Origin: Otis tarda
Lineage: Eukaryota > Chordata > Aves > Otidiformes > Otididae
Direction: 5' to 3'
DNA: 64,000 bases
NCBI GenBank assembly: GCA_026413225.1
Contig: CM048560.1
Location: 16,977,501 to 17,041,500 of the forward strand
Shown: in pieces, positions 40,140 to 52,660 of the stretch
Numbering within the stretch: position 1 is the stretch's first letter
How the letters are laid out: each line of letters starts with the position of its first letter
Notes under the pieces: generated by a model
What the model was told of the DNA's origin: nothing
The model's input: only the letters and a program-made list of their open reading frames with translations
The model's database searches: none
Program-made: the position numbers and the translations under genes

Positions 40140-40395
40140 CTCTCCAATCCCCTTGCTGTACCTAGCCCCAGCAGGGAGGCAACGGGGCCGGCACGCGGGG
40201 CTTCCTCCACCGGTCACGGTGCCTGCAGGGTCTCCTGGCCCCCAGCACACAGTGGGACCCTTGTGTCAGCTCGGGAGCTGGCTGGAACCGGCCGCGACCG
40301 TGCCAATCACAGCCGATACCAGCATCGATAAAACTCTGTATGTGAGCAGGCAGCCCTGCAGGGAGCCCCTACAAGATGGCGGGAACATAGCTCAG
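40140..40395 (+). promoter_or_regulatory. GC-rich patch with YY1 and CCAAT motifs
   Basis: About 250 bases are clearly richer in G, C and CpG than the surrounding intron. A CCAAT box occurs in GTGCCAATCACAG near 40,300, and a near-perfect YY1 site (CAAGATGGCGGG, 40372-40383) lies on the plus strand. YY1 sites in this orientation commonly sit just downstream of transcription starts, so an antisense or alternative promoter is possible. A GC-rich mobile-element fragment is the alternative. Confidence 0.4.
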
Positions 40396-43227
40396 TGTTA
40401 AGTTAGAAGTCGATTCGTAGGCAAACGTCCGGGCAAGTCTGCCATTTGCAACACATCTGGAACCAGCACACCCTCCTCCAGAAGCTGAGGGACACTTTGA
40501 AACACACAGCTCTTCAGGACATGCATCTTTTGCCTGCCCTTTGGTAGACACTGTCAAAGATTGATTTTGATCTTGTCAAAAACCGATTTTATTTTCATAA
40601 GCAAGCTACTCCCGGTCTCATCCTTTGCCACAAGCTCACACAGCTCAAACACATGAAATACAAAGGACCATCCACACAAGCTACACCTGGCACTTACTCT
40701 ATGAACGGATCAGAGCAAGCTGACAGGTTACCTCCTAACATTAAGTCTGGTATCAATACATTTTTGTAATTAATTTATGGAGGGAGCTGATGCATAGCAA
40801 GTAAATCCGTCAGATTTGCCTACCTCTGGAGAACAAACGCTGTCTTACACCGCGCAGAGGAGCTACATGCCAAAACGCCAGTAAAGCAGGATACAAGAAA
40901 TGAAAGAAGATAATCAGGTAAATCCACCCTTCCTTGGGTCCCTTCATTCCTACTTCCAAAAGAGGATCGGCATCATCACTTATGTGCATATAGTAAACAA
41001 ATAGCTTATACAGACAAGTAGTTCTTAAAACAAATCAAAAGCACATCGGTGAAATGCGATCCAAAATAAACTAGCTATGTTTGAGGATATCACTATTTTC
41101 CCTGGCACTTCAGGATTCTGCAAGCTGCAGAAATTCCTCTTAAAAAAAAAAAATTCAAAAGAGCTTAAATTTTATGCTCCCACGAAAGAGGTTTCCAGAC
41201 ACAGGTATATTTTACATATACATACACACTCCATCACAGTAAGCAAAACACTTGCACAGGAAAGCCCCTAGCCACACTTTTAACATTTTGCTGATTTAGC
41301 TGTATCAGCCAAGACATTTTTTCCCAACTACGCCAGCACAAACCTTACTGCAGAAGCCTTTCTAATGGCTGCAAAGTTCTTCTGCCTGCATAAACTGTTC
41401 CTTTCATAGGACCTGGTTTAAGAAGCACCAGTAAAGACTCCTCTTGTAGCCGTAGGGGCACCTCAGGAGGAAGTGGCAAGACTGAGTAATGAAAGCATGC
41501 AAGCAGGAGGGGTGAAGGCAAAGGAGAGCATTGCATCAGTCTAGCCTACGTCTACAGAAAAAAGGAGGAAGCAATAACTGCCATCACACCAGGTTTCTGC
41601 CAGCAGAAACTAAACTGCAAAGTCACAATCCTACAAGAAGTAACAGCAGTAAAATTCTGCACGCAGGTCGGACTGACCAACTTTACTTTGACAGACATGG
41701 TATTTTGTTTTCTATTTGGATTTTTGTATTATGTTTTGTGTGTAATGTATAATCTTGAGAAACAAACAGACTGCCTGAAAACTTAAGTGCAAGCCATTCA
41801 ATTTATGCCAAGTAGATACTAATCCTATTCCCCACAAGAGACGATTAAGTGTCAGTTGGGTTAACTGTTTCACTACTGATAAGATACATATCACTATTTC
41901 TTTGCTAAAACCTATCTCACAACTCCAAACCATCTGTCAAAGCCTCTTAAGGGTAAAACCATCCATGTATTTCCCCATCCAGGAGTAAACAACCTCTCCA
42001 CTCTTCCTAATGAGCATCCTTATAATGCAGACTCATCCTAGCTACATGAAAAGTATTCAATACTAAGAATAAAGAAGCGTAGGTTAGAAAACAACCAAAA
42101 AGTTTAAGACAGATTCAGTACAGTTATAAAGACTGTCCTGTCTGTGTTTCTACTCAAATGTACATCTTCTCTGTCTCTCTTTTTTTTTTTTAAAACCCAG
42201 ATCTGCTGCAGGTTATCCAGCCTGCCACATCACATCAACACAGAAACCAGTAAAGCCTGGCTGCCGAATTTAGGTCAGCTTGTCTGTAGAGTACATAAGG
42301 TCTTGCACACAGCCATGAATTTCCTAGTAATACTTCAGTAATCCCTCTTCATCCTGCTATGCAGCTATTTTACTAGTAGCTGCTAGCTTTCCTCCAACTC
42401 CCCAACAAAGCCTCTCCACAGGAGGGATGTTTGCGGGCAAATGAGCCACTGTCTCTTCCTTGGGAAGCAGGAAGCTGGTTGTTAAATCAAATAAATGCTG
42501 ATTCTTATTTCCCAAGACAAAAAAGTGAAGGATTCCCAATGCATGCTGGAAAAGGACTTCCCTCTTTTAACCGCATAAGGAAAGATATAATCAGATAGAG
42601 CTGGAAATTATCCCTAGAACATTAGAAATAGTTTTCTTAACAGATTATCTAAACAAAACCCCACTGTTTCCACTTGGATCGATAAATTAAAAAAATAACA
42701 TCAAAATGTGACTAAAATTGAGACAGTTTAAGGGAAAGATTCTTGTTTTTTTTCTGGAGAGAAAGTATCACTCAAGGTGAACAACACTGTGCCTCTTAAA
42801 AGAATGCTTCCCTCTAAAAGGTAACTGCAGGCCACTGCCATCCCAAGCATTGTACAAGCACACATAAGTAGCAGCCCTATTTTTAAGGAATCTCTAAAGG
42901 TACATAAAAATATGCAGTCTTTTCAGAACATGGTCCTCGGAGCAGGAGTTCCACATAAACTGGAAAGTACAGTTACGTAAGAAAAAAAAATAATAAATCT
43001 AATACAGTAAACCAAAACCTTTAACTTCTCTGACTGTCTTCATACAACAAGATGAACCTAAGTCTTCTTAAGTATGACAACTTGAAAGATGCGAATTATG
43101 CAGTTGTCGTATCACATAAGTTAGCAAGACATTTTAAGGAACAGAACTCTACTTTTATAACCAATGATCATTCACAACTTCACCGCAGCTCGGCATCAGA
43201 CAACTTTTCCCACTCCCGGCTCAGTAC

Positions 43228-43367
43228 CTGATCAGGCTGTGCTTCTCCTCCTTCCTTCTCCGGCTTCAGCTGGGCTGAGCACTCTCTCAAGGAGGCTCCG
43301 GTGATGGGAATACCAAGCCAGGTGCTGATGGTCACTTTCTCATTTTGACAAGCACCACAGACTCTTC
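43228..43367 (-). other. LRRC8D: Candidate internal 5' UTR exon of LRRC8D
   Basis: Read on the minus strand, a T-rich tract ending TTTTTATACAG (AG at 43369-43368) is followed by 140 bases and then a donor TCAG|GTACTG (GT at 43227-43226). Base composition is richer in G and C than the flanks. If spliced to the coding exon it would place G at Kozak -3. It contains a very short upstream ORF (ATG AGA AAG TGA). In another frame it is open throughout and remains open past the donor to a TGA near 43,182, about 70 codons from the preceding stop; that translation matches nothing I recognise. A longer N-terminus for LRRC8D is not possible this way, because the frames do not join. Confidence 0.35.
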
Positions 43368-43370
43368 CTG

Positions 43371-43378
43371 TATAAAAA
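43371..43378 (+). promoter_or_regulatory. TATA-like box, plus strand
   Basis: TATAAAAA follows CTTCCTG, with a CCAAT-containing stretch and a TGAGTCA (AP-1-like) site within about 100 bases downstream. It overlaps the polypyrimidine tract of the minus-strand exon candidate, so one of the two readings may be chance. Confidence 0.2.
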
Positions 43379-44169
43379 CAAACCGCTGTAAATCAAAGTG
43401 GCCAATGAAGTGTTGACACTAGCGGAGTGTCAGCGAAACGCTGCTCAGTGACACAGAAGCAGAAAGTGAGTCATCCTTTTGCCACCAGTGCCTGATCTCT
43501 GGGGAGGGCTGAGCATACCCCTATTTTAATAATTTCAGAAGTACTCTGAACGAGTTGTCCTATCCTTGAAGAGTGGAGATCCCTCAAACTAGCAATTGCC
43601 CATTTTCTTAAACATATCGGCTCATCCAAACTTAACCAAGAGCACTGCTATTTCTAAGCTGCCACTTTCCCACACCACCCTAAGAGCCAGACGAGACCCC
43701 ACTGACGCGGTAGCTGCACACCATGTATGCTCCACACCACCACGTCGATTGTGCTTCAACTGCCGCATTACAGCAGTATGCCAGGCAAACAGCCCACCTG
43801 GAGTCAATGAGCTGCCTGGAATACCTCTGGAAAACACTTCTATCCCCGGGACAAGCAAAATGGAGAAGAAATTGGATTCTCCCCCTCCTCCTTTAGCTCA
43901 ACACTGCCACCAGCCAAGACCCCAGCACAGCTGCCTTCACCTCCAACAACTCGCAGGCTCCAGAGCAGGGCAGAGCCCACAGATGGAAAGCAACGGCTCA
44001 GCAAAACAAACAGCCAGACTCCAGCAGGTAATTCTTAAGTATTTATTTTAGTTTGTTGTTTATTAAGTATTCCTCATTATAAATCAAGTATTTTACAGTA
44101 ATTGCCTCCAATCAACAAACACTGAGAAAGCTGCTATGTAGATCGATGCTGTTTCATCACCCAAACAAG

Positions 44170-44585
44170 TGCCTCAGCAACAGCCGCGACTCCGCATGCT
44201 CAGCAGGCCGCCCGCCGCTGCGTCTCCTGCCCTGGCTGCGCCCCAAGCAGGGCTGCTGCGCGCCCCAGCCCTTCCCAGCACTGCCAGCCGCCGCTGCCAG
44301 GGCGTAAACGCCAGCACAGCAGGACGCTCACTGCAAGGCTGGCAAGGCCCAGCGCGGCAGGCAGCAGCACCCACCAGGAACGGGGGCAGCCCCCCCCCCA
44401 GCACAGGGAACACCCCACAGCCCGGGCTCAAAGGCAAGGACAACCGGCTGCACCCCCTGCGTCAGCCACCAGCCCATTGCTCCCACATCGGCGGTGGCTG
44501 CAGCAGAGACTGCTCTGCCCTAAGGGTCTGTGCCCAGTGCCAAGCACAGGGCACTCACACACCTGACCTGCTCCCAGGCCACTGC
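44170..44585. promoter_or_regulatory. Intronic GC-rich island
   Basis: About 415 bases are rich in C and G with many CpG and GC-box-like stretches, sharply bounded from AT-rich intron. Both strands hold open frames (up to 197 codons on plus), but the proteins are low-complexity A/P/Q/R-rich and one runs directly into the A-rich tract, so they are not called as genes. It is either an internal CpG island or a GC-rich insertion. Confidence 0.45.
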
Positions 44586-44590
44586 AGGGG

Positions 44591-44664
44591 AAAAAAAAAA
44601 AACAAAAACAAAACCAAAAAAAAAAACACACACAAAAAAACAAACCCAAACCAACACACACACA
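44591..44664. repeat. A-rich / (CA)n tract
   Basis: A12 followed by AAAC-type units and two short CA runs. It begins within six bases of the end of the GC-rich island, like a 3' tail. Confidence 0.9.
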
Positions 44665-45490
44665 CTTCCCTCTTAATTTATTTTCCAAGGCCTTTTAAGA
44701 GTTGGCACCTGGTGGCACTCAGAAGCCCACAGGAACAAGCCCTGTGTCATGCTTTCCACTGAGAGCATTTTAAAGGTCACAGGAACCTGCTGCTCCAGGT
44801 TTCTTCTTAGTGGCAGAGATCCAGGATAAGGAGATAGGGAACACATGGCCAAATATACATCTTAAAGACTTCGCTCCTTTGAAGAGTTTGGGGTGATCAA
44901 GTGGTCTCAGGAGAACTAAATCCCTCCTAAAGCCGGAAGTTTCAGAGACAGTTGTTTTTTTAAATACGCAGAGGGAAAAAAGCTCTGACGAAGACCTATT
45001 GCAAGCAGGTTCAGAACAGACCTTTGGATCGTGCTTGAGCTCTGACAGAAAACACTCTCATAGCCACAGGGCCGTTCACCCTGGCTGTTTCTGTAACCTT
45101 TTTTCACAAGGTCAGAGACCCACATAAGAAGGGCCTAGGCGGAGCTCGCCATGCCCTCCAACCCCTCCTCAGCAGCCAACCCAAAGGCCACAGTTTTTGA
45201 AAACAGAAGGCAAAGGCAGTTCCTATCTCCAAAGTAGGAGGACTGTGCTTTTTGAAAATGCATCAGCTTTTATGGAAGGATGTCAGAGGCCAAATGCCAC
45301 CACCACACTTGGTAAGGAAGAGGAGGACAGCTTGTCTTCAAGAGCTCCATCACAGCCTAAAAGGCTGCTGAGGTCCATCACCACCACCCTCCCCTTCCCA
45401 GGACAGATGAGCGCAGGAGTTGGAACATACATAGAAGAGAGGTGCAGGGAAACAAATGGAAAAACTGCATTCATAAGATTTTGGTTTTGG

Positions 45491-45506
45491 TTTTTTTTTT
45501 TTTTTT
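45491..45506. repeat. T16 homopolymer
   Basis: A pure T run followed directly by A7. Confidence 0.9.
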
Positions 45507-48500
45507 AAAAAAAGATACTAAAGCAGAAATTCTCACGTAAATCATATCAGTAGATAAGTAGATGCTTGGGCAGAGCCAAGACCAGTGAAGGAATCCTCCC
45601 TGCAGCTTTTGCCACAGAAATCCTCCTGTATTTTGCTCCAAATCCCATTTGAAGAATTCTCTCTTTGTGCTTCTTCCCTCAGCTCCGACTCCCATTTTTG
45701 AAGTGACAATCTCAATTTATTAAAACAAAGCAACGTCTTACTTACAGAAACATCTGCTCTGATACAAGAACACACACCCACTCTGTTATAGACTCAGTAT
45801 GTGGGCCAGTGGGTACGAAGGAGATTAAATAAGGAGCACATGTACCCCTTCTCTTACAGCCTAGTCCCCTCTGGCACCCATTCCCTTTAATCCTTCTCTT
45901 TTCTTTCAGGCCACTTCAGCATAGGGAAAGACTTATACTCCATTTACACTGGGGTCTTGGCATCACTCTCTGCCAATTTTATCTGAATCACAGCCAGGCG
46001 CTTCAGGCATAATACGTGCAACCTCCAAATGCCACATCCTATACACTGTAGCCTACATGTGGCTGCCTTCATTTGTAATGTCACTTGATCAAACATCTTG
46101 TCCACTCAAGAAATCGTTATTTCTGTTGCACTTAACAGGGGTTGCATTTAACAGGGAAACAATGATTGCTAACAGAGTGGAAAAAAAACCCAAACAGACG
46201 ATGCACATACAGAGCAAATTATTATGAATTCTGTTAAGAAAGGAGAAGGAAGGAGATTACAGTATTTTGGTGAAGAAGTAGAGATCGTGGGGAAAAAAAA
46301 CCCCACAACTAATAAAGTGAAGCAGTTCCAGATATTAGAGGTTTAATTTCAGCACAACTAAATAATTCTCAGTTCTACATGTATCTCCAAGTACCCAGCC
46401 AACATCAGACATTTGACAATCACTTTGGTTAAAACACGATCTTCCTCCCTTGTTGCTGCATAAGAAAAACAACAAACCACCGCACAGGAAAAATGTCACG
46501 CCATCAAGAGAGGAGAACCCCAAACTAGCGCAGAAACCTACTGTAGAAGCATTGTCAAAAGCAGAACGTAACCTAACCGGATAAACACCAGATTTTGTCA
46601 CTATCTCTGAGGGAGGTTTCGCCATCAGCCTAAGCTGATTTGTGGCCACTCTGCTGCTGAAGAGAGCGGTTGCCCCCCGGACACTCGCCCACCCTCTCCG
46701 CTGGTGTGAGCCTGGGAGCAGCGTCCTGCCCCACCAAGGCAGAGGCGGGTGGGCAGGAAGGCAGGACTTCCCCTTTCAACAGTAGCATGAGCTTCAAATT
46801 TGCTCCAGCTGGTCTTCAAACCACGCTCTCTTCGGAAAGCACCTTAGGCATTGCTCCTACTCCATGGGAGCCCACAGGATCCCGCTGCTGCTCCCTGTGG
46901 AGTTCATTGTCCATGCCAGGGCCTCGCTGCAGCTTTTCACATGCCACCCAACACCCACTTTATTTCGGGAGGTCCCTGCAATTCTTCCCTTCTCTTCACA
47001 GCCACCTCCTGTTCCCCTCTCCCCAAGACAGGGGCTTTGTGCTTCCTCTCTTCTGTTACAGAAAGCAGGAATATAACCAAGGCATTAACAGATCAAACCT
47101 GGCTGGGCAAGCAGGCAGGATTTCCCAGTGCAGCAGGTAACCCATTGTTTGATCCACAAGCAATAAGAAAATTTCTTTTCATTCAGAAAAGAAAGAGCAG
47201 ACAAGGAGCACTCAGTTCTTGCACTGGCCAGCTGCATGCTGGTTGTGACCAGGCTGCTTTGGGCCACCACACACATGGACAGAGCGCGATTTTACAACAC
47301 AAATCAGGCAGCTGCAAAACTATTCAGCCAAAACAAGGCTTGTACCAATTCAATCTGTAAGTTTATAGGCGCCTGTTAAATTTGCCATAACGAATACATA
47401 TGTCCACACAGGGGTCTGTATTACTTTGCATCATGCTCTGAAGCTGATTGCAAACTGGGAGAACTTGGCCATTCAGCTGTGACCTGAGAGAAAGCCCTGT
47501 TTGTGGAGATGAGGCTCCCTCAAAGCAACAGAACTGATACACTTTCCACACGCAGAACAGTACATACAGCTTCATGCTTTAAGATTTTCTTTTATATTTA
47601 CTCATACTTATCTCAACAATTTTGTTATCTCCTTTCCTTTGCCACATTGTTAGTATTTTCTTTTGTATTTCTGCATGCCTCTCATGTTTTTAATTTTCTG
47701 GCTTTACTACCTGCTTTACTATTTCTGCTCTCCTGTAACCCTGGCCCCAGTAGTTTTTCTTTAAAATCTGCTTTGGTTAAACTGATTGATGCTAATAAGG
47801 ACACTCTTAAACTCACCTTTCAATCTAGGTACATCCTAAATCAAATTATGCTAAAAATAAACAAAGTGTAACCACAAATTTTAACCACTGGAAACAGAGT
47901 CTTGTTCAAACCACTCCATTTTTCGTTTTCCTGATTCACTATTAGTACAATTCTGTCTCATTCTCAGTCCACTCTTTTTTCCAAGAACCACTCTTCTCCC
48001 ACAATTCTCCTGTTAAACATTTTCCTACCCGCTTTCCATCGGAGCACCAGCACTGACCGAGCTCACACAACTGCTCGCTGGTGCTGCAGAAAGTGTATCT
48101 GCATTCCTCCACTTCCTTGTTTCAAGAGCCAACAGATTTGTTGTCAGAGGGAGAGGAAAGGAGAGGAGCAAAACTATGAAGCCAGTCTTCCCTTTGTGTC
48201 TGCTAACAACGCCAAGGAGGTGAAACAGTGAAGAAATTTAGTACGGGTTATAAAAGAGCAAACATTACTTTAAAAAAAACTCAAGTGCCTGAGAAGTTTC
48301 ATTTCCCTTTTGTCAGTTCTTCTTCTAAGCTAGGTAGTTTAGGCTTTATTTCTTAATTTAATTAGACAGAAACCAAGTACATAAAAGTTTCTGGATGGCA
48401 GCCATGGAGAGGAGCCTTGTATGTAGACTTCTCAGTTTGTATTTTTAAACACCAGTCAGATTAAGCGTGAAGTCTGGTTCCTCCGTGCATCTTTGATGAA

Positions 48501-51500
48501 GGCAATTGCTAATGCATGTGGAAAGTGTTTGTAGCCATAGTGGTGCCTGAAAACAAAGCAAGCTACTGCACTGCCTTTCACACTTCTCACTCAAGTTTTA
48601 GCACAGAGACTGTCAGACTAAAGTAACTCCTATTCTCCCTTTCCACAATCTGTACACAAAGCACTATGTACAAATATGCAAGATGGGCTTTTTTAAATCA
48701 TTCACTGACACTTGCATTGGTTTAAGTGGACAAATTTATACTGAACAATCCAAATGACATCAGCTTAGCAATGTGTTCCTCTTTGCTGGACTGAAAGGCA
48801 ACAAAATGTCTATTACATAGTACTTCTGTATAATATATTAACATTCACAGGGGAAGCTTTTGAACTGAAAGGTTATTTTCAATTATTAGCAAATCAGTGT
48901 TGCATAAGCTCGGTTTTTTAATCAGTGTATTTCAAATAGACAACAAACTATAGTTTCTGTTGGCAAAAATATAACAAAATCAACACTGAATGTGTACACA
49001 CCAAGGTATATGAAAGATCTCCCTGGGGTTACCCCCTTTTCTTTTGACCTTATGGTACTGCAAGATTATAGAACTGCCTCCATCTCCAGCACACACACTT
49101 CGGCACGCCTGCACTAGGGTTATTCCAGGCCTGGGTGCTCTCTACAAGTTTCCTTTCCTTCCTGCCCTGCGATGGCTGAAGAACAGACACATATTCATAC
49201 ACACATCCTATGCACTTGTTTTCTCCTTAGAGCTATAATCCCAAGTTGGAAAATCACTGCGGCAAGAATAAAGTGCTTCAAACAAAATTCACCCAAAAAA
49301 CCAATGCTGCTTTTAGCGGGCATGTTGGTATCTGTGGCATTGGCCAGACTTGAAAACACTAGAGGTGCAGCAACTCTGGCTTTCACAGCACCCAAGGCAA
49401 CCAGGAACACCTTTTAGAGAGAAACCGATCTCAGTGCTGACTTGCAAAGAATGAAGTCCAAGGGAGAACCCCCCCTCCATTCTGCATCTTGGCTGTGGCT
49501 TTGTAGCCATTAGGTTGCACGGGGGCGAGTAGGAGCCTGCCTCGCTGCTTCACTGCACAGGCTATAAAAAAGAAACTTTGTGTTTGTTTTTTCCTTTCTG
49601 TATCTTCACACATCTTTCCTTAGATGAATCTAGGGAAAGGGCTCATCTAGAGCATCACTGGTCTCCAGAAGATGCTCCAGGCCACTGTTTGCTGTAGGTC
49701 TCATTGTATTTACCAGCTCCACATGAATGTCACAGGTAAGACATCTAAAACAGCAATAGACACCTGTATTTAAGCAGCCCTACCCACAGCCTTGACAAAC
49801 AAGGGAAATCATCAGGAGACACGACTCAGACAGAAAAATCCTCAGCAAGTGAATAGAGAGGCATTTTAAGACTCCAGTTGGAAAATTGTGCATCTTTTTT
49901 TTCAAATTTAAATGCACAGCAAACAGTTTGATATGTTTGATAGGAAAAGGTAGCAACAACACTTAATTATCTGTTAATGTCCGCCCCTTGGGTCCGAGAA
50001 ATCTTCCATTGCCTTTTCCTGGTCTTCAAAGGAGACCTTCCTAAGACAGAAGAGCTGAGATGCCTAACTTCTAACAAAAAGACCATATACAGAGATGTTG
50101 GTTTTGTTTTGTTTGTTTGGTTGGTTTTTTAAAAACACTAAGAAGGAGCAAGGCAGGTCACAAGAACCAGACCATGTATTTTTTCTGTTGACCACACAAT
50201 ACAAAATGCAGGACCATCGTGAATAAAGGTGATTGCTATTCTCACCCACTGCTGGCTGCCACATGCTTTCAGCCTGGTTAGTTTTTTTTTCCTGCTTCTT
50301 CATCAGTTACCTTCACCAAGAAAAGGGGATCTGAAAAGAAAAAAGTCCTATCAACAAATAGCTTTCCTCCTTCCCTAAGGGTAGCTGTACTTTACACCAC
50401 AATTCTTTTCTGGTATCTTGAATACCATAACTACTTCAGTCCTAGAACAAATCACTTCTGAAGAAGGAGCTCAAGTGGAAAGAAGGAAAATTATAGGTAG
50501 CAACAGTTTTGAGACTACATGAACAATGTGTTTTCATATCCTGATTTATACTTAAAGAGGAGGAAGAAGAAAAGGGACAGTATTTCTTTTAAAACAGTGC
50601 CAACAAACGGGTCCTTGGTGCAGCCATACTCTCTTCCCACACTACTGCTTGCCTCTAAGTGTTGGGCAAAAGTGGCATTTTGCTGGCTTGATTCCAAGAA
50701 AACAAGCTTTCTCCTTCCAACGATATCTCCCTGAATGCTCTGGCAGCTGCTATGTGAAGGTTTTCGAGCTTCTCCTCCTGTCCATTTCCTGAAGGAGAAT
50801 AGAAACCTGTTCTTGCAAGACTGGAAGAACGCAGCCAAAGAGAATATAGAAATAGGTGCAAAGAGCTTCAATTATTTTAATTAAAGAAATTTGTGGTGAG
50901 AGAAAGATTGAAGCAGTGTCAGTTAAAATTAATGATGTGGAAATCAGTATTACTGATGGTATTAGAAAGTGCCAACTTGACTTGTGACGCACTTTCCTTT
51001 TTAACATGCCAGATCCTAAGATGATTCTCAAGAAGTTAAACACTAGAAATACTGGCTTTGTTCTTTCCTAAATTTGTTTGGAATCTCTGAGGGAAAAAAT
51101 TGTTTGGCAAGCAATCAGTACCTATTCTTTGTTACATGGTTAAAAGATAAATGCACTCAATTTGCTTACACTAAATGATCTCAAGCCAAACTCATCCCCA
51201 ATGCAAGCAAGTCAAACTTTGGAAAAAAAAAAAAACATAGCTCAAAGTCTTCTCAAGGTAAGAGGCACAGAATAGCTCTGAAACACTAATTACAATCACT
51301 TTTACAAATAAAATGCTGGTGTTGCTAGAAAACTGTATTTCACAAACATCTTTCTCTGTATTTCAGCCCTTGTCTGCCAAATACTTACAAGTGCAGGCCC
51401 ACAGCACCTCAGCATCACAGCCAGGAAGAAACACTTGCAAGATCAAGTACCTTCACTGTGACCTCAGAGAGCCTTACACATGCATGCGTACTCATGAGAC

Positions 51501-51701
51501 TATACATGCATGGAAAATTAGCCACGTGCACAAGTCTTTGCATGGTGAAGTCCACAGACTTTTCACTGCTTGTTATAAAAAAAATGTTTGAAGTGTCAGT
51601 TATGCAAAAGCACAGACAACTCTTTAAACGTGAGGTTTCTGAGGAAAATTATTTCCATTTTTCTTAATACATCTATAACTTTTTGGGGGGGGCTAGGATA
51701 T

Positions 51702-51725
51702 AATAAATAAATGAATAAATAAAAT
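51702..51725. repeat. (AAAT)n simple repeat
   Basis: AATA/AATG units, slightly imperfect, preceded by a G8 run at about 51685-51692. Confidence 0.8.
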
Positions 51726-52589
51726 CAAACAGAAAGAAAGGAAAAAAAAACACACAAAAGGAGAACTGTGTGGTCTCATTTCAACACTAGGAAGAAACGG
51801 AGAAATTTAAACAGCTGGAACTGAAATAACACATTTTGTTCTTTCTACTTTACATAGTAACGTTTCAGTATAAACATAAATACTGCTAATTGTGTTTTAT
51901 GAATATTTAGGAATCTATAGCAATTTTATTAGTTGGAAGACATAGATTGCTTTTTTGAAAGGAAAGGAAAAACCTTCAGAGTGCATTATTTGGCAAAATA
52001 CTAACTCTGGAGCTCCCTTTTGTTTGCATTCAGTTGAGAAACTAGTTTACTAGGTTCCCTCATGACGTCATTTGTGTGTCAAGCTACTTCTCAGTAAAAC
52101 AGTCACCACCAGCCCCACATTGACTAAATGCTGTAAGCCTCAGGACACTAATTAATCCTCAGTGATCTCAGCGTCCATGTACCTGTATCAAAACTCCACT
52201 CTGGCTCTTAGAGGCGCAGGAGAAAGCAAAAGGAGACCCTGGGCTGAGGTGCTGAGTCAGCACTCTGCCTGCAAGACATCCCAAGCCATCCCACCAGTAC
52301 ACAGCCAAAGGAGGAACTGACACAGCAGCCAGCGCCATCAGAGAATGCAAGGGGGGAAAGAAACTCAGCCAATGGTACGAGACCTGATTCAAAATCCACT
52401 TACTCCCACTGGCTTCAGCAGACTTTGAATGGGACCTCAATACACAGCAGGAGCGGGAAGACCTGGAGAAATTAAAAGAACTAACTTCAAGGTAGGAAAT
52501 TTCACTACAGTAATTTCTTGTAACACTGCACCAAGCCATAACACACATGGTTGCAAGCGCTTTTGACCACAGGGATGTAAGTACCCTTT

Positions 52590-52660
52590 TCTCCACTAGT
52601 CTTTATTTTCTTACCCTCCTTTATTTTCTTTCTCTCCACTAGTCTTTATTTTCTTACCCT
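52590..52660. repeat. 43-bp tandem duplication
   Basis: A 28-base block starting TCTCCACTAGTCTTTATTTT at 52590 recurs exactly at 52633, offset 43 bases. A partial TTTATTTTCTT copy lies between them. The perfect match implies a recent event. Confidence 0.95.

Noticed and set aside
44169..44762. 197-codon plus-strand frame
   Set aside because: Low-complexity GC-rich translation that continues through an A-rich simple repeat (Lys/Asn/Thr run), so coding is very unlikely.
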